A stretch of DNA of 64,000 nt from Sporomusa termitida (GTDB lineage: Bacteria > Bacillota > Negativicutes > Sporomusales > Sporomusaceae). Positions 1 through 7,560 of the stretch are shown here, one piece after another (positions within the stretch are counted from its first letter, which is position 1; each line of letters opens with the position of its first letter). A program made the position numbers and the translations under genes. Where the stretch lies: NCBI RefSeq assembly GCF_007641255.1, contig NZ_CP036259.1, forward strand, positions 2,170,001 to 2,234,000, written 5' to 3'. A model generated the notes under the pieces. The model saw only the letters and a program-made list of their open reading frames with translations, was not told the DNA's origin and made no database searches.

Positions 1-524
1 TCTTTGGCAGGAATGTCAGCCAGTGAGGCCTGCGCCACAGCTACGGCAGCCTGGCCTACTTCGGCAAGATTCTGCGCAATATAGGCGGCCATATTTGTGT
101 CCGCCATAATATAGCAGTGTTCGCCGCCCATGATAATGTCGCCCAGCATTTCCCGCTTAATGCCAAGGCCCATAAGTGCGCCCAGAACATCCCGGTGCGA
201 CAGGCGGCAATAGCGGCTGTCCCATTGAACAGACAGGCAGGATATAGAATAATCCAGGGCCCCGGCATAAGCAAGAAATTCAGTATCAACAAAAGCTGCC
301 TTCATGCGCTCGGCACCGGGATAACCGCCATTAGTCTCGAGTGTCAGCCGGTTGTAGTGGGCCGCTATGGTTTCGGCGATGCTCTGACCATAGGGGTCCA
401 AAAATTCACTGATCTTATATTTGCGGTTTTTAAGCGTTGCCTCTGCTAAATCCAGAAGTCTGGCTGCCAAATCAGCATCACCTGATGCCCGGTAATACCG
501 CAAAATCTTATCCCGTTCGCTCAT
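1..524 (-). CDS. ylmH: YlmH-like RNA-binding protein (partial, N-terminal part)
   Basis: Only the first 174 codons are present; the C-terminal S4 RNA-binding domain that defines the family would lie beyond base 1. The visible part contains ISEFLDPYGQ, NGGYPGAERMK, GDIIMGGEHCYI and MADTNMAAYI, the usual N-terminal region of YlmH. Members are ribosome-associated RNA-binding proteins encoded in the cell-division cluster downstream of sepF. The ATG at 524 directly abuts the proC stop codon, so the two genes are probably translationally coupled. ylmG, which normally precedes ylmH, is absent and proC takes its place. The call rests on motif recall and cluster position. Confidence 0.85.
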   Translation of the reverse strand, partial: MSERDKILRYYRASGDADLAARLLDLAEATLKNRKYKISEFLDPYGQSIAETIAAHYNRLTLETNGGYPGAERMKAAFVDTEFLAYAGALDYSISCLSVQWDSRYCRLSHRDVLGALMGLGIKREMLGDIIMGGEHCYIMADTNMAAYIAQNLAEVGQAAVAVAQASLADIPAK

Positions 525-1337
525 CTACCGCCGCCCCATTTCGCGGGAACGGTTGGTGGCGGCCACAACCGCATCGATAAGTGCGGCCCGGACACCATTT
601 TGCTCCAGCACATGCACGCCGGTAATGGCTGTACCGCCCGGTGATGTAACCATGTCCCGCAATTTTGCCGGGTGTTCACCTGTTTCCAGTACCATTTTGG
701 CTGCGCCCATAAGGGTTTGCGCAGCTAACAGAACGGCTGTCTGGCGGGAAAACCCAACCCGCACGCCGGCATCGGTAAGGGCATCAATCAGGACAAAGGC
801 ATAAGCCGGGCCACTGCCGGACAGACCGGTTACAGCATCCATCGTATCTTCGTTAACTGTAACTACTTTGCCAACAGAGGCGAATACCTCCGCCACCGGC
901 TCACTTACCGCAGTAGTGGCATATTTCCCCAGGGCCATGGCCGACATCCCTTCACCAACAGCAACCGGTGTGTTGGGCATCACCCTGATAATCGGTACTC
1001 CTGGCATTTTTCCCTGAAAGGCGGCAATGGTTACCCCGGCCGCTACGGAAACAACCACGGTTGTTTTGGCAACAACCGGCGCAATGGTATCAATTACCCC
1101 GTTGATTACCTGGGGTTTTACTGTTAAAAACAGGATGTCCGACTGCCGGGCAATCTCCTGGCTGTCAAGCGTTGTTGATACTGTAAAAGTGCCGCGCAGA
1201 TAGCCCAGACGTTCAGTTGAAACATCGTTTACTGCAATTTGTGACGGCATTACTAAGCCGGCGTGCAGAATACCTCGTATCAGCGCCTCGGCCATGGCGC
1301 CGCCACCAATAAAGCCTATTTGTTTGTTTGTCAGCAT
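525..1337 (-). CDS. proC: Pyrroline-5-carboxylate reductase
   Basis: A 270-residue protein, the usual ProC length. It catalyses the last step of proline synthesis, NAD(P)H-dependent reduction of 1-pyrroline-5-carboxylate, in the cytoplasm. The N-terminal Rossmann motif GFIGGGAMAEALIRG is followed by VKPQV, the conserved RVMPNTP segment, GLSGSGPAYAF and the C-terminal signature region SPGGTAITGVHVLE. I chose the ATG at 1337 because it has a good ribosome-binding site (GGAGGG); an in-frame extension to 1427 would run upstream of that site and is not family-like. It lies 25 bp after sepF and abuts ylmH. ProC placed inside the division cluster is also known from some other bacteria. Confidence 0.97.
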   Translation of the reverse strand: MLTNKQIGFIGGGAMAEALIRGILHAGLVMPSQIAVNDVSTERLGYLRGTFTVSTTLDSQEIARQSDILFLTVKPQVINGVIDTIAPVVAKTTVVVSVAAGVTIAAFQGKMPGVPIIRVMPNTPVAVGEGMSAMALGKYATTAVSEPVAEVFASVGKVVTVNEDTMDAVTGLSGSGPAYAFVLIDALTDAGVRVGFSRQTAVLLAAQTLMGAAKMVLETGEHPAKLRDMVTSPGGTAITGVHVLEQNGVRAALIDAVVAATNRSREMGRR

Positions 1338-1362
1338 AAACCCTCCGTCTGGTGTGTTAAAA

Positions 1363-1809
1363 CTATTTATTGGCCCAGGGCAGCAGTGTCTTGTCGCCGC
1401 CTTCGTCCCGCGGGCTGTAGGCAACATCTACATTATTCGGGGCACATAAGAAGATATGATTACCGACCTTTTGAATCTGGCCGTTTAGGGCATAGGTCGT
1501 GCCGCTAATAAAATCAATCATGCGCTTAGCAATATCCGGATCGGTATTCTCAAGGTTGACTACCACCGGCTTACGGCTTTTCAGATAGTCGGATACATGC
1601 TGGGCATCATCAAACGAAAATGGCTCAACAACCATGACTTTGACTTGTTTGCCCTGTTGCTGGCTGCTCGGGGCCATCGGCAGGGATACGACATTATTAT
1701 TCTTCTGTTTTATTTTTGCTTCGGATTCCTCCGGTCTGGAGCGGTCTTCCTCCTGGTCTGCCGGTTCAAAAAGACCAAGGCTGCCCCATACTTTTTCCAT
1801 AAACTTCAT
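1363..1809 (-). CDS. sepF: Cell division protein SepF
   Basis: A 148-residue protein of normal SepF length. SepF binds FtsZ and tethers the Z ring to the membrane; it has a role overlapping that of FtsA in Gram-positive bacteria. The N-terminus MKFMEKVWGSLGLF matches the short amphipathic membrane-binding helix. A charged, low-complexity linker (about residues 20-55) follows, then the SepF core with VMVVEPFSFDDAQ, RKPVVVNLE and IDFISGTTYALNG. The ribosome-binding site is GGAGGAG. It sits between ylmE and proC with gaps of 15 and 25 bp, implying one transcript. Confidence 0.97.
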   Translation of the reverse strand: MKFMEKVWGSLGLFEPADQEEDRSRPEESEAKIKQKNNNVVSLPMAPSSQQQGKQVKVMVVEPFSFDDAQHVSDYLKSRKPVVVNLENTDPDIAKRMIDFISGTTYALNGQIQKVGNHIFLCAPNNVDVAYSPRDEGGDKTLLPWANK

Positions 1810-1824
1810 AACTTTCTCTCCTCC

Positions 1825-2496
1825 CTAATATTGGCGCGAGCCAAATATTGCAGTACCGATACGCACTAAGTTTGCTCCCTCTTCGATAGCCACCTGATAA
1901 TCGTTTGTCATTCCCATTGATAGCCAATTAAACTCAGTATTGGCTAATTTTAATAGTTTTAATTCGCTGTATAGCTGATAGGTCTCTTTAAACACCGGGC
2001 GAATTGCCTCAGGGGTTTCGCTAAACGGTGCAATTGTCATCAGACCGCAAAGCCGCACATGTTCGAGCTGGCTGATCAACCTGGCCAGCGGCAGGGCTTG
2101 TCCGGCTTCCACGCCAAATTTACTGTCCTCATCGGCAATATTAACCTGCAGTAACACATCCTGGCGTTTACCGAGTTTGCCGGCTGTACTGTCAATCTCG
2201 CGCGCCAGCCGCTCACTGTCAACAGAGTGAATCAGATCAGCCAGCGGCACTGCCTGCCGCACCTTGTTTGTCTGCAGATGACCGATAAGATGCCATTCAG
2301 CCGACCGGCCTGCTGCCTGGATGGCGGGGTGTTTGGCCAGCATTTCCTGAACCCGGTTTTCCCCCACGGCAGTTACCCCTGCAGCTAAAGCTTCCAGCAT
2401 GGCGGATACGCCGTGGTTTTTAGTGACAGCCACAAGTTTGACCTTGCTTATATCTATTTTTTTGTGTATTTCTTCAATATTTTGCGCTATTGACAT
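1825..2496 (-). CDS. ylmE: YggS/YlmE-family PLP-binding homeostasis protein
   Basis: A 223-residue protein of the COG0325 family, which binds pyridoxal 5'-phosphate on a fold-type III barrel and buffers PLP and amino-acid pools. Family motifs are visible: LVAVTKNHG with the PLP-binding lysine near residue 26, VGENRVQE, EWHLIGHLQTNK, LLQVNIADEDSKFG, LCGLMTI, LSMGMTNDYQVAIEEG and VRIGTAIFG. The ribosome-binding site is GGAGGG, 7 bases before the ATG. In Bacillus subtilis this gene directly follows ylmD (pgeF); here the pgeF homologue is 9 kb upstream, so this gene now begins its own transcription unit after a 1.2-kb gene-poor stretch. Confidence 0.95.
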   Translation of the reverse strand: MSIAQNIEEIHKKIDISKVKLVAVTKNHGVSAMLEALAAGVTAVGENRVQEMLAKHPAIQAAGRSAEWHLIGHLQTNKVRQAVPLADLIHSVDSERLAREIDSTAGKLGKRQDVLLQVNIADEDSKFGVEAGQALPLARLISQLEHVRLCGLMTIAPFSETPEAIRPVFKETYQLYSELKLLKLANTEFNWLSMGMTNDYQVAIEEGANLVRIGTAIFGSRQY

Positions 2497-2587
2497 GGCA
2501 AACCCTCCATCTTATTAGGTTATTCGCCCAGAAACATAATTTTCCTCTAAAAATGATCTATTTATTCAAGCTTTTACCATAAAAATT

Positions 2588-2884
2588 AGAAAAACCGCTG
2601 GCGCGATCTTTTGGCTTTGCACCTAGCAAATAATCCTGGAATACAAGGGAACGGCTTTACTTTTGGCATGACCCAAAAGTAACAAAAAGTCTAGGCCCGA
2701 AGCCTCCAAAAGCTGAAAAGCCGGGCGGTATTCCTAAAATCCGCAAACTCGCTCCGCTCAAACAGTGCGGATTTCTTAACGGCATACCGCCCGGCTTTTC
2801 TCCTGCGGAACGCTTTTTTTTTCGGCAAAGGGCCGGGGGGGGCTACCAGGGGTGGTGGGGCACCGTCTCTGCTCAAGCTGGGCA
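2588..2884. repeat. Structured dispersed repeat, copy 1
   Basis: A ~297-bp segment that recurs in the same orientation at 4283-4571 with roughly 85-90% identity by eye. It contains a small hairpin (ACTTTTGG/CCCAAAAGT, about 2658-2680) and a long inverted repeat around 2718-2799 (AAAAGCCGGGCGGTAT paired with ATACCGCCCGGCTTTT). Nested inside is AATCCGCA/TGCGGATT. Open readings across it (64 residues, on the minus strand) contain no recognisable domain and are better explained as by-products of the structure. Function is unknown: a MITE-like element or a structured RNA are both possible. Confidence 0.8.
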
Positions 2885-2951
2885 TTGACCTTGGTTCCCC
2901 TTATTTTATAAGGACGTTCAGCCTTGTAAAACTTATAATTTCTGATAGTAT

Positions 2952-2996
2952 AAAAAAACCCCCTATATAGACAAGTACACTACATTAGGAGTTTTT
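2952..2996 (-). terminator. Probable Rho-independent terminator
   Basis: On the minus strand AAAAACTCCT can pair with GGGGGTTTTT using G-U pairs, followed by further Ts. The plus-strand version has C-A mismatches at those positions, so a minus-strand role is favoured. It would end transcripts entering from the small-RNA region at 3264-3366. Confidence 0.5.
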
Positions 2997-3263
2997 ACGT
3001 CTATTATTTAGCATTCAAAATACACCCTGTGTTTCAATTAATAACAACAATATTACTCTATCAAAATCCACTTATAAGTTTCAATACATTCCATGTTACA
3101 GTTCATAAAATGTACTACCCGAGGCGCTCCAGCCTTACTAGTTACACCAATCTTACCAAAACCGCGTTGTAATGTAAATGGGGCGAGTGCTTACCCGTCC
3201 CAGCCGGCCAGCCGATCTGCACTTGCAATTTACCGCAAACAGGCTATAATTAGAAATAGGTGG

Positions 3264-3366
3264 AAATTAAAAAGTCGCCGTGACCTGAAAGTGTAACCAG
3301 CACTTCCAGGCCCGCGCAAGGTGCCGTACACCTACACGTAACAGCCAAGCTGTCCACGACGACATT
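3264..3366 (-). ncRNA. Candidate structured small RNA of unknown class
   Basis: About 100 nt on the minus strand with a closing stem (3274-3282 with 3355-3363) and three internal hairpins: ACAGC/GCTGT, AGGTG/CACCT and CCTGGAAGTG/CACTTTCAGG. A T5 run follows the closing stem. Two stem positions are G-U on the minus strand but C-A on the plus strand, which indicates the transcribed strand. A plausible promoter lies just upstream (TTGTGC, 18 bp, TATAAT). It does not match SRP RNA, 6S RNA, tmRNA, RNase P or a riboswitch class I know. Inference only. Confidence 0.4.
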
Positions 3367-3369
3367 TCT

Positions 3370-3399
3370 ATTATACACCGGGCTTCTGCCGCCGCACAA
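3370..3399 (-). promoter_or_regulatory. Candidate sigma-A promoter for the 3264-3366 RNA
   Basis: Minus-strand -35 TTGTGC (3394-3399) and -10 TATAAT (3370-3375) are separated by 18 bp. Transcription would start around 3365, right at the foot of the predicted closing stem. Confidence 0.4.
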
Positions 3400-3604
3400 G
3401 CGGGGAGCGCGGGGTAAATAGCCGTTGCCGCCGGCGACGCCGGGCTGGGAGTGCGACTGGACGCAGCAAAGGATGCCGACTATTCTCAGCAGCTAATGAG
3501 CAGCAGCGGGGCAAACAGGGGGCTTACCGGTTTGTGACCGCCCTTGTTGTTTCGGCCGGATATGCCGGCTTATTAGCGCTGAGTATGTAACAGATATCGC
3601 AACA

Positions 3605-3646
3605 GAACGCATGTGTAGGGTAAAACCCTTTGCATGCGTTCTTTTT
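3605..3646 (+). terminator. Strong hairpin terminator or attenuator
   Basis: GAACGCATG pairs with CATGCGTTC, with a nested AGGGT/ACCCT, followed by T5 on the plus strand. It ends only 65 bp before the start codon at 3712, so it could either end an upstream plus-strand transcript or act as an attenuator in the leader of that gene. A second hairpin, GCCGG/CCGGC, lies upstream near 3554-3569. Confidence 0.6.
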
Positions 3647-3711
3647 AATTTCCCCCTGTAAAATAAGCTGATGGCCATACCGGCCGCAGTCTGAATATAG
3701 GGGGTATATAT

Positions 3712-4152
3712 ATGTCTGATCATTTAACGCCAGCTGGTGCAGCTTTTTGTCCGGGGCTGGTTTCCTTCCTGCCTGCAGAGCGGGACTGGGAGCCGCAGCC
3801 GCCCGGGGCAGAGCCGGAAGATCCGGAGGACCGGCTGATGCTGCGAAGCATCTTAACCGAGACCTTTAATCAGTATATCTTTGTCAGGGTGGACAATATC
3901 CTCAAACTGGCCGGCACCAACGATGCCGGTTACAGTAAGACGGTCAGTAAGGTCGGCGCCACCCTCGACCGGCTGCTGGCCCTGGCCGGGGAGCTGAAGG
4001 ACCAGTATCCGGAATTGCAGGAGCTGGTCATGGATTACGAGTCGTTCACCGCCCTGGAATCGGGCCAGTCGGCGGAAATCGCTTACAAGCAGGGCTTGCG
4101 GGACTGCAGCCATATCCAACAGGAGTTTATGACTTTCCTGCAGCAGCGCTAG
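3712..4152 (+). CDS. Uncharacterised protein in the repeat-flanked islet
   Basis: A 146-residue soluble protein that I do not recognise. It has an acidic, proline-rich N-terminus (about residues 20-40) followed by a probably all-helical region (residues 45-146) containing EIAYKQGLRDC and a conserved-looking LTETFNQYI start. No signal peptide or membrane segment is visible. A GGGGG ribosome-binding site precedes the ATG. It is the only gene between the two ~290-bp repeats and is transcribed against its neighbours, downstream of a hairpin/T-tract that may attenuate it. Codon use and RBS support it being real; function is unknown. Confidence 0.7.
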   Translation: MSDHLTPAGAAFCPGLVSFLPAERDWEPQPPGAEPEDPEDRLMLRSILTETFNQYIFVRVDNILKLAGTNDAGYSKTVSKVGATLDRLLALAGELKDQYPELQELVMDYESFTALESGQSAEIAYKQGLRDCSHIQQEFMTFLQQR

Positions 4153-4282
4153 ATTGAACGCCAACGGCTCCGCCAGAACTCCTCGTTTATAATTCTTTTA
4201 TTCGAATAATTCTTCTTTCTGCTGTCGTTTGGTTTCGCAGAGACCGCTTTGTACTCCTGTTGGGGTATTCCTATGGAGTATA

Positions 4283-4571
4283 AGAAAAACTGCTGGCGCG
4301 GTCTTTGGGCTTTGCACCTAGAAAATAATCCTGGATACAAGGGAACGGCTTTACTTTTGGCATGACCCAAAAGTAACAAAAAGTCTAGGCCCGAAGCCTC
4401 CAAAAGCTGAAAAGCCGGGCGGTATTCCTAAAATCGCAAACTCGCTCCGCTCAAACAGTGCGATTTCTTTACGGAATACCGCCCGGCTTTTCTCCTGCGG
4501 AACGCTTTTCCGGCAAAGGGCCGGGGGGGTTACCGGGGGTGCGGGGGCACCGTCTCTGCTCAAGCCGGGCA
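4283..4571. repeat. Structured dispersed repeat, copy 2
   Basis: Second copy of the element at 2588-2884, same orientation. Its long stem is a perfect 19-bp pairing (AAAAGCCGGGCGGTATTCC with its complement, 4409-4427 and 4472-4490). The nested stem is AATCGCA/TGCGATT: it lacks one C on the left arm and one G on the right arm compared with copy 1, a paired change that preserves the fold. The minus-strand 89-residue open reading across it is unlikely to be a gene. Confidence 0.8.
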
Positions 4572-4607
4572 AAAAAACTGCCGTCTGGTTTAACCAGACG
4601 GCGGTTG
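4571..4607 (-). terminator. Terminator of the substrate-binding protein gene
   Basis: GCCGTCTGGTT/AACCAGACGGC hairpin followed on the minus strand by a T7 run, 21 bp after the stop codon of the gene at 4628-5794. Confidence 0.85.
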
Positions 4608-4627
4608 AGTTCGTAAGCAAATTCTTC

Positions 4628-5794
4628 TTATGGTTTTACAGTCTCTTTATAGACTTGTTTGCCATCCTTCATTTCCAGGATAACCGCGCCTTTTACGGCA
4701 TCATGGTTATCATTAAGCGTCAGGTCGCCAGCCGCACCTTTGAAGTCTTTCGTTGCAACCAGGGCTTCACGGATTTTGTCGGCCTCGGTGCTGTTGGCGC
4801 GTTTGATGGCGTCGACAAGTACGTAAGCGGCATCATACCCAAGTACTGCCATGGCGTCAGGCATTTGGCCGTATTCTTTTGTGTAGTTTTCGACAAAGGC
4901 TTTGGACAGCGGGCTGGTATCTTCTACTGAGTAATGGTTGGTGAAGTAAGTATTGTTAAGGGCCTGGGCACCGCCGATTTCATTTAGCTTCGGAGAATCC
5001 CAGCCGTCGCCGCCGACTACCGGCACGATAATACCCATTTCACGGGCTTGCTTTACGATTTTGCCAACTTCTTCATAGTAGCCGGGTACGTAAAGGATAT
5101 CAGGATTGGTGGCTTTAATTTTGGTCAGGATTGTTTTAAAGTCCTGGTCTTTTTGTAAGTATGCTTCTTCCGAAATAATCTGGCCGCCGCCTTTGGTAAA
5201 GGCTTCTTTGAAGAAGGAGGCTAATCCTTTGCTGTAGTCGCTGGAATTATCAATCATAATCGCTGCTTTTGTAGCCTTAAGGCTGTTTAAAGCAAAGTTG
5301 GCGCCAACAGTACCCTGGAAGGGGTCAATAAAACAAACACGGAAGGTGTAGTCTTTGGTTTTGCCGGTCTTTTCATCCAAGGTTACCTTAGGGTTGGTGG
5401 TAGCAGCAGCAACAAAGGGAATTTTGTTAGCTTCGGCTACCGTTGAGCCGGCAATGCCGTTGGAGCTGACGGTAAAACCGGTTACAGCAATAACTTTATC
5501 CTGGGTAATAACCTTGGTCATCGCATTGGAAGATTCAGAAGGTTCGCCTTTATTGTCGGCAATGACCGGCTGAATTTGTTTGCCGAGGACGCCGCCTTTG
5601 GCATTGATTTCTTTAAAGGCCATTTTGGCGCCATTCGCAGCAGCTGTTCCAAAAGATGCCGTATTACCGGTAAGTTCGTAAACTACACCGATTTTGATGT
5701 CTTTGCTGGCCGTGTCACCACAACCGGTGACCAGCCCTGCCAACATAACCAGCATAGTTAGCAGACACGTCATTTTTACTCCGATTTTACTCAT
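4628..5794 (-). CDS. ABC transporter substrate-binding lipoprotein (LivJ-like, amino-acid type)
   Basis: A 388-residue lipoprotein: signal peptide 1-24 with lipobox LVTGC and lipidated Cys25. The rest is a type I periplasmic-binding fold of the branched-chain amino-acid (HAAT) class: IGVVYELTG, GKQIQPVIADNKGEPS, AVTGFTVSSN, PFVAAATTNP and GYDAAYVLVDAI. It would capture an amino acid or related ligand outside the cytoplasmic membrane for an ABC importer. No permease or ATPase genes accompany it here, so it is an orphan in this window. It lies downstream of a flavin/iron-sulfur dehydrogenase operon, so a shared substrate is possible but unproven. The ribosome-binding site is good (GGGAGAGG); it has its own terminator. 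Confidence 0.92.
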   Translation of the reverse strand: MSKIGVKMTCLLTMLVMLAGLVTGCGDTASKDIKIGVVYELTGNTASFGTAAANGAKMAFKEINAKGGVLGKQIQPVIADNKGEPSESSNAMTKVITQDKVIAVTGFTVSSNGIAGSTVAEANKIPFVAAATTNPKVTLDEKTGKTKDYTFRVCFIDPFQGTVGANFALNSLKATKAAIMIDNSSDYSKGLASFFKEAFTKGGGQIISEEAYLQKDQDFKTILTKIKATNPDILYVPGYYEEVGKIVKQAREMGIIVPVVGGDGWDSPKLNEIGGAQALNNTYFTNHYSVEDTSPLSKAFVENYTKEYGQMPDAMAVLGYDAAYVLVDAIKRANSTEADKIREALVATKDFKGAAGDLTLNDNHDAVKGAVILEMKDGKQVYKETVKP

Positions 5795-5896
5795 TGTATC
5801 CTCTCCCTATTTACGCAAATTATATAGAATACCCGGAACCCTTATTAACATATCACCTCCACTAAAAGATCCATTGTTGAACAGTCAATTTGAGGT

Positions 5897-5949
5897 AAAA
5901 AAATAGCTTTTTGGAGAGAGTACACAAAAAATGTCTTTCTCCAAAAAGC
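5897..5949 (-). terminator. Terminator between dehydrogenase operon and substrate-binding protein
   Basis: GCTTTTTGGAGA pairs perfectly with TCTCCAAAAAGC (12 bp) and is followed on the minus strand by CTATTTTTTT. It sits 190 bp beyond the dehydrogenase operon and about 100 bp before the substrate-binding protein gene. The two units are therefore probably transcribed separately or through an attenuator. The rest of 5795-6137 is AT-rich and shows one other hairpin (CCGAAAAG/CTTTTCGG, 6051-6075). Confidence 0.75.
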
Positions 5950-6137
5950 AACTTTGCTTAGTATACCAAAAATTCAATTATACTTTTGTTTCCTATGATT
6001 ATACATTGTATTACGGTTTATTGAATTTTGCAAGAGATATTTTTTCTTTGACCGAAAAGTGTTTACAGCTTTTCGGCTGTGGATTTTTGCCTGCCGCAGG
6101 GCGCCGTGTCATGCCGGTGATTTATGATGATTCATAA

Positions 6138-7286
6138 TCAGACAACAGAAGGCTCAATATATAATTCGCCCCGGGCAAACCTTTCGGCACTAAACATATT
6201 GATGGGAATATCGGTGGGTAATCCGAGCACGGTTTGGGCCATCAGCTTACCGACCATCGGTGAGATCATAAAACCGTGGCCGCTGAAGCCGGCCGCTGTG
6301 TAGAAGCCCTGAATATTAGTATCAGGGCCTAAAATCGGTGTCCGGTCCGGACACATGTCATAAAGGCCGGCCCACTGCCTGATGACGTTCAGATTGGCAA
6401 GGGGCGGCAATATCTTAGTGATCCGTTTGGCCATCTCCGTCAGAAACTGCCAGCTGGAAGTTGTGTTAAAGGTTTCCGGCTCATCCGGGTGACCGATCCC
6501 CATAATAAAACTGCCATGGGGAGTTTGCTGGCAGTAGAGATTATGGTAAAAACACATGACCATCGGCGTTTGCATAGGTTCTACCGGTTCGGTTACCAGT
6601 ATTTCATGGCGTTCCGGAAAAATTGGCAGCTCAATGCCGGCCATACGGCCGACCATTTTGGCATAACCGCCGGCCGCATTAATAACGGTGTTAGTCGCAA
6701 TGTCCCCCTTGTCGGTGTGGACTGTCGTAATTTTTCCGGCCTTGGTGCTTAAGCCGGTTACTTCGGAATAGGTATAAAACCGGACCCCGAGCCGGGCCGC
6801 CGCTTCGGCATACAGGCTTGTTACCTTAAACGGGTTGGCATGGCCGTCTTTGGGACAGAAAGTAGCTCCCAGGAGTTCATCAGTATTCAGGTGCGGTACA
6901 ATTTCCCTGGCCTCAGCCGGTGTTGTCCAGCGGGCCGGTATAGCCAGCGAGTTTTGCAGTGTAAGGTTTTTCTTGAACTGGTCTGCCATTTTTTCGGTGT
7001 AGGCAAGTAAGAGATAGCCGCCTTGTTTAAACTCGATATCACCATTGACCTCTAACAATTCGGGCAGGTTTTCCAGCATATTTACACTCTCGCGGGCCAG
7101 CAGGCAATTGGTTTCGGTGCCCCACTGCATCCGGACGCCGGCACCACACCGGCCGGTTGCCCCGCTGGCCAGGTAGCCGCGCTCGATGACCGCAATCCGG
7201 CCGGCACCGGCTTTGGCCAGGTTGTAGGCAATGGCGCAGCCGACAACACCGCCGCCGATCACTACGACATCAGCTTGCTTAATCAT
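6138..7286 (-). CDS. FAD-dependent amine/amino-acid oxidoreductase subunit (DAO/HcnC-like)
   Basis: A 382-residue flavoprotein of the DAO superfamily. It has an N-terminal dinucleotide-binding motif (VVVIGGGVVGCAIAYNLAK), SGATGRCGAGVR typical of covalent or tight FAD sites, and a C-terminal ILGPDTNIQGFYTAAGFSGHGFMISP segment. Homologues include the catalytic subunits of D-hydroxyproline, opine and sarcosine-type dehydrogenases and HcnC. I prefer the ATG at 7286 (GGAGG eight bases upstream) to the GTG inside that ribosome-binding site. It is the last of five overlapping or abutting genes starting at 9456 and probably oxidises the amine substrate, passing electrons to the other subunits. The true substrate cannot be read from sequence. 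Confidence 0.88.
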   Translation of the reverse strand: MIKQADVVVIGGGVVGCAIAYNLAKAGAGRIAVIERGYLASGATGRCGAGVRMQWGTETNCLLARESVNMLENLPELLEVNGDIEFKQGGYLLLAYTEKMADQFKKNLTLQNSLAIPARWTTPAEAREIVPHLNTDELLGATFCPKDGHANPFKVTSLYAEAAARLGVRFYTYSEVTGLSTKAGKITTVHTDKGDIATNTVINAAGGYAKMVGRMAGIELPIFPERHEILVTEPVEPMQTPMVMCFYHNLYCQQTPHGSFIMGIGHPDEPETFNTTSSWQFLTEMAKRITKILPPLANLNVIRQWAGLYDMCPDRTPILGPDTNIQGFYTAAGFSGHGFMISPMVGKLMAQTVLGLPTDIPINMFSAERFARGELYIEPSVV

Positions 7287-7557
7287 GCTTGCCACCTCCT
7301 GCTGCTAACGCCCCTAACGTGATCGGGGCCGTCGGCGGCCGGAAGGTTGGCAGGATAATATCGGCGGCCTGGACTTTTAGCGCTTTGGCGAGTTCCTGGG
7401 CGATTAAGGGGGTGCAGGTACGGCCCTGGCAGGGGCCCATGCCGCAGCGGCATTCCCGTTTAAGTTCTTCTAAACTGTGTTTTCCCTGCTTAATAAGCTC
7501 CTGAATATCGTGCAGTGTAATATCTTCACAGCGGCAGATGATAACCGGTTCTGTCAT
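7279..7557 (-). CDS. BFD-like [2Fe-2S] small protein
   Basis: A 92-residue protein with the bacterioferritin-associated-ferredoxin-type cysteine pattern: VIICRCEDIT, then CRCGMGPCQGRTC. In HcnB and opine dehydrogenases this domain is fused to the C-terminus of the NAD(P)/FAD subunit; here it is a separate gene. It overlaps the downstream flavoprotein gene and starts 3 bp after the 4Fe-4S protein gene. Likely role: electron transfer within the complex. Confidence 0.9.
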   Translation of the reverse strand: MTEPVIICRCEDITLHDIQELIKQGKHSLEELKRECRCGMGPCQGRTCTPLIAQELAKALKVQAADIILPTFRPPTAPITLGALAAGGGKHD

Positions 7558-7560
7558 GAC

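Noticed and set aside
2691-2885. 64-residue minus-strand open reading across repeat copy 1, and the similar 89-residue one at 4351-4620
   Set aside because: Both follow the repeat's stem sequences, are Arg/Pro/Phe-rich, lack convincing ribosome-binding sites, and differ in length and frame in the two copies.
3093-3296. 67-residue plus-strand open reading
   Set aside because: No ribosome-binding site, no recognisable composition, and it overlaps the small-RNA candidate.
3256-3646. A 390-nt plus-strand RNA (RNase P or a cyclic-dinucleotide riboswitch) between a TATAAT at 3244 and the hairpin at 3605
   Set aside because: No conserved core of RNase P, tmRNA, c-di-GMP or c-di-AMP riboswitches could be found, and the stem wobble pairs favour the minus strand for 3264-3366.
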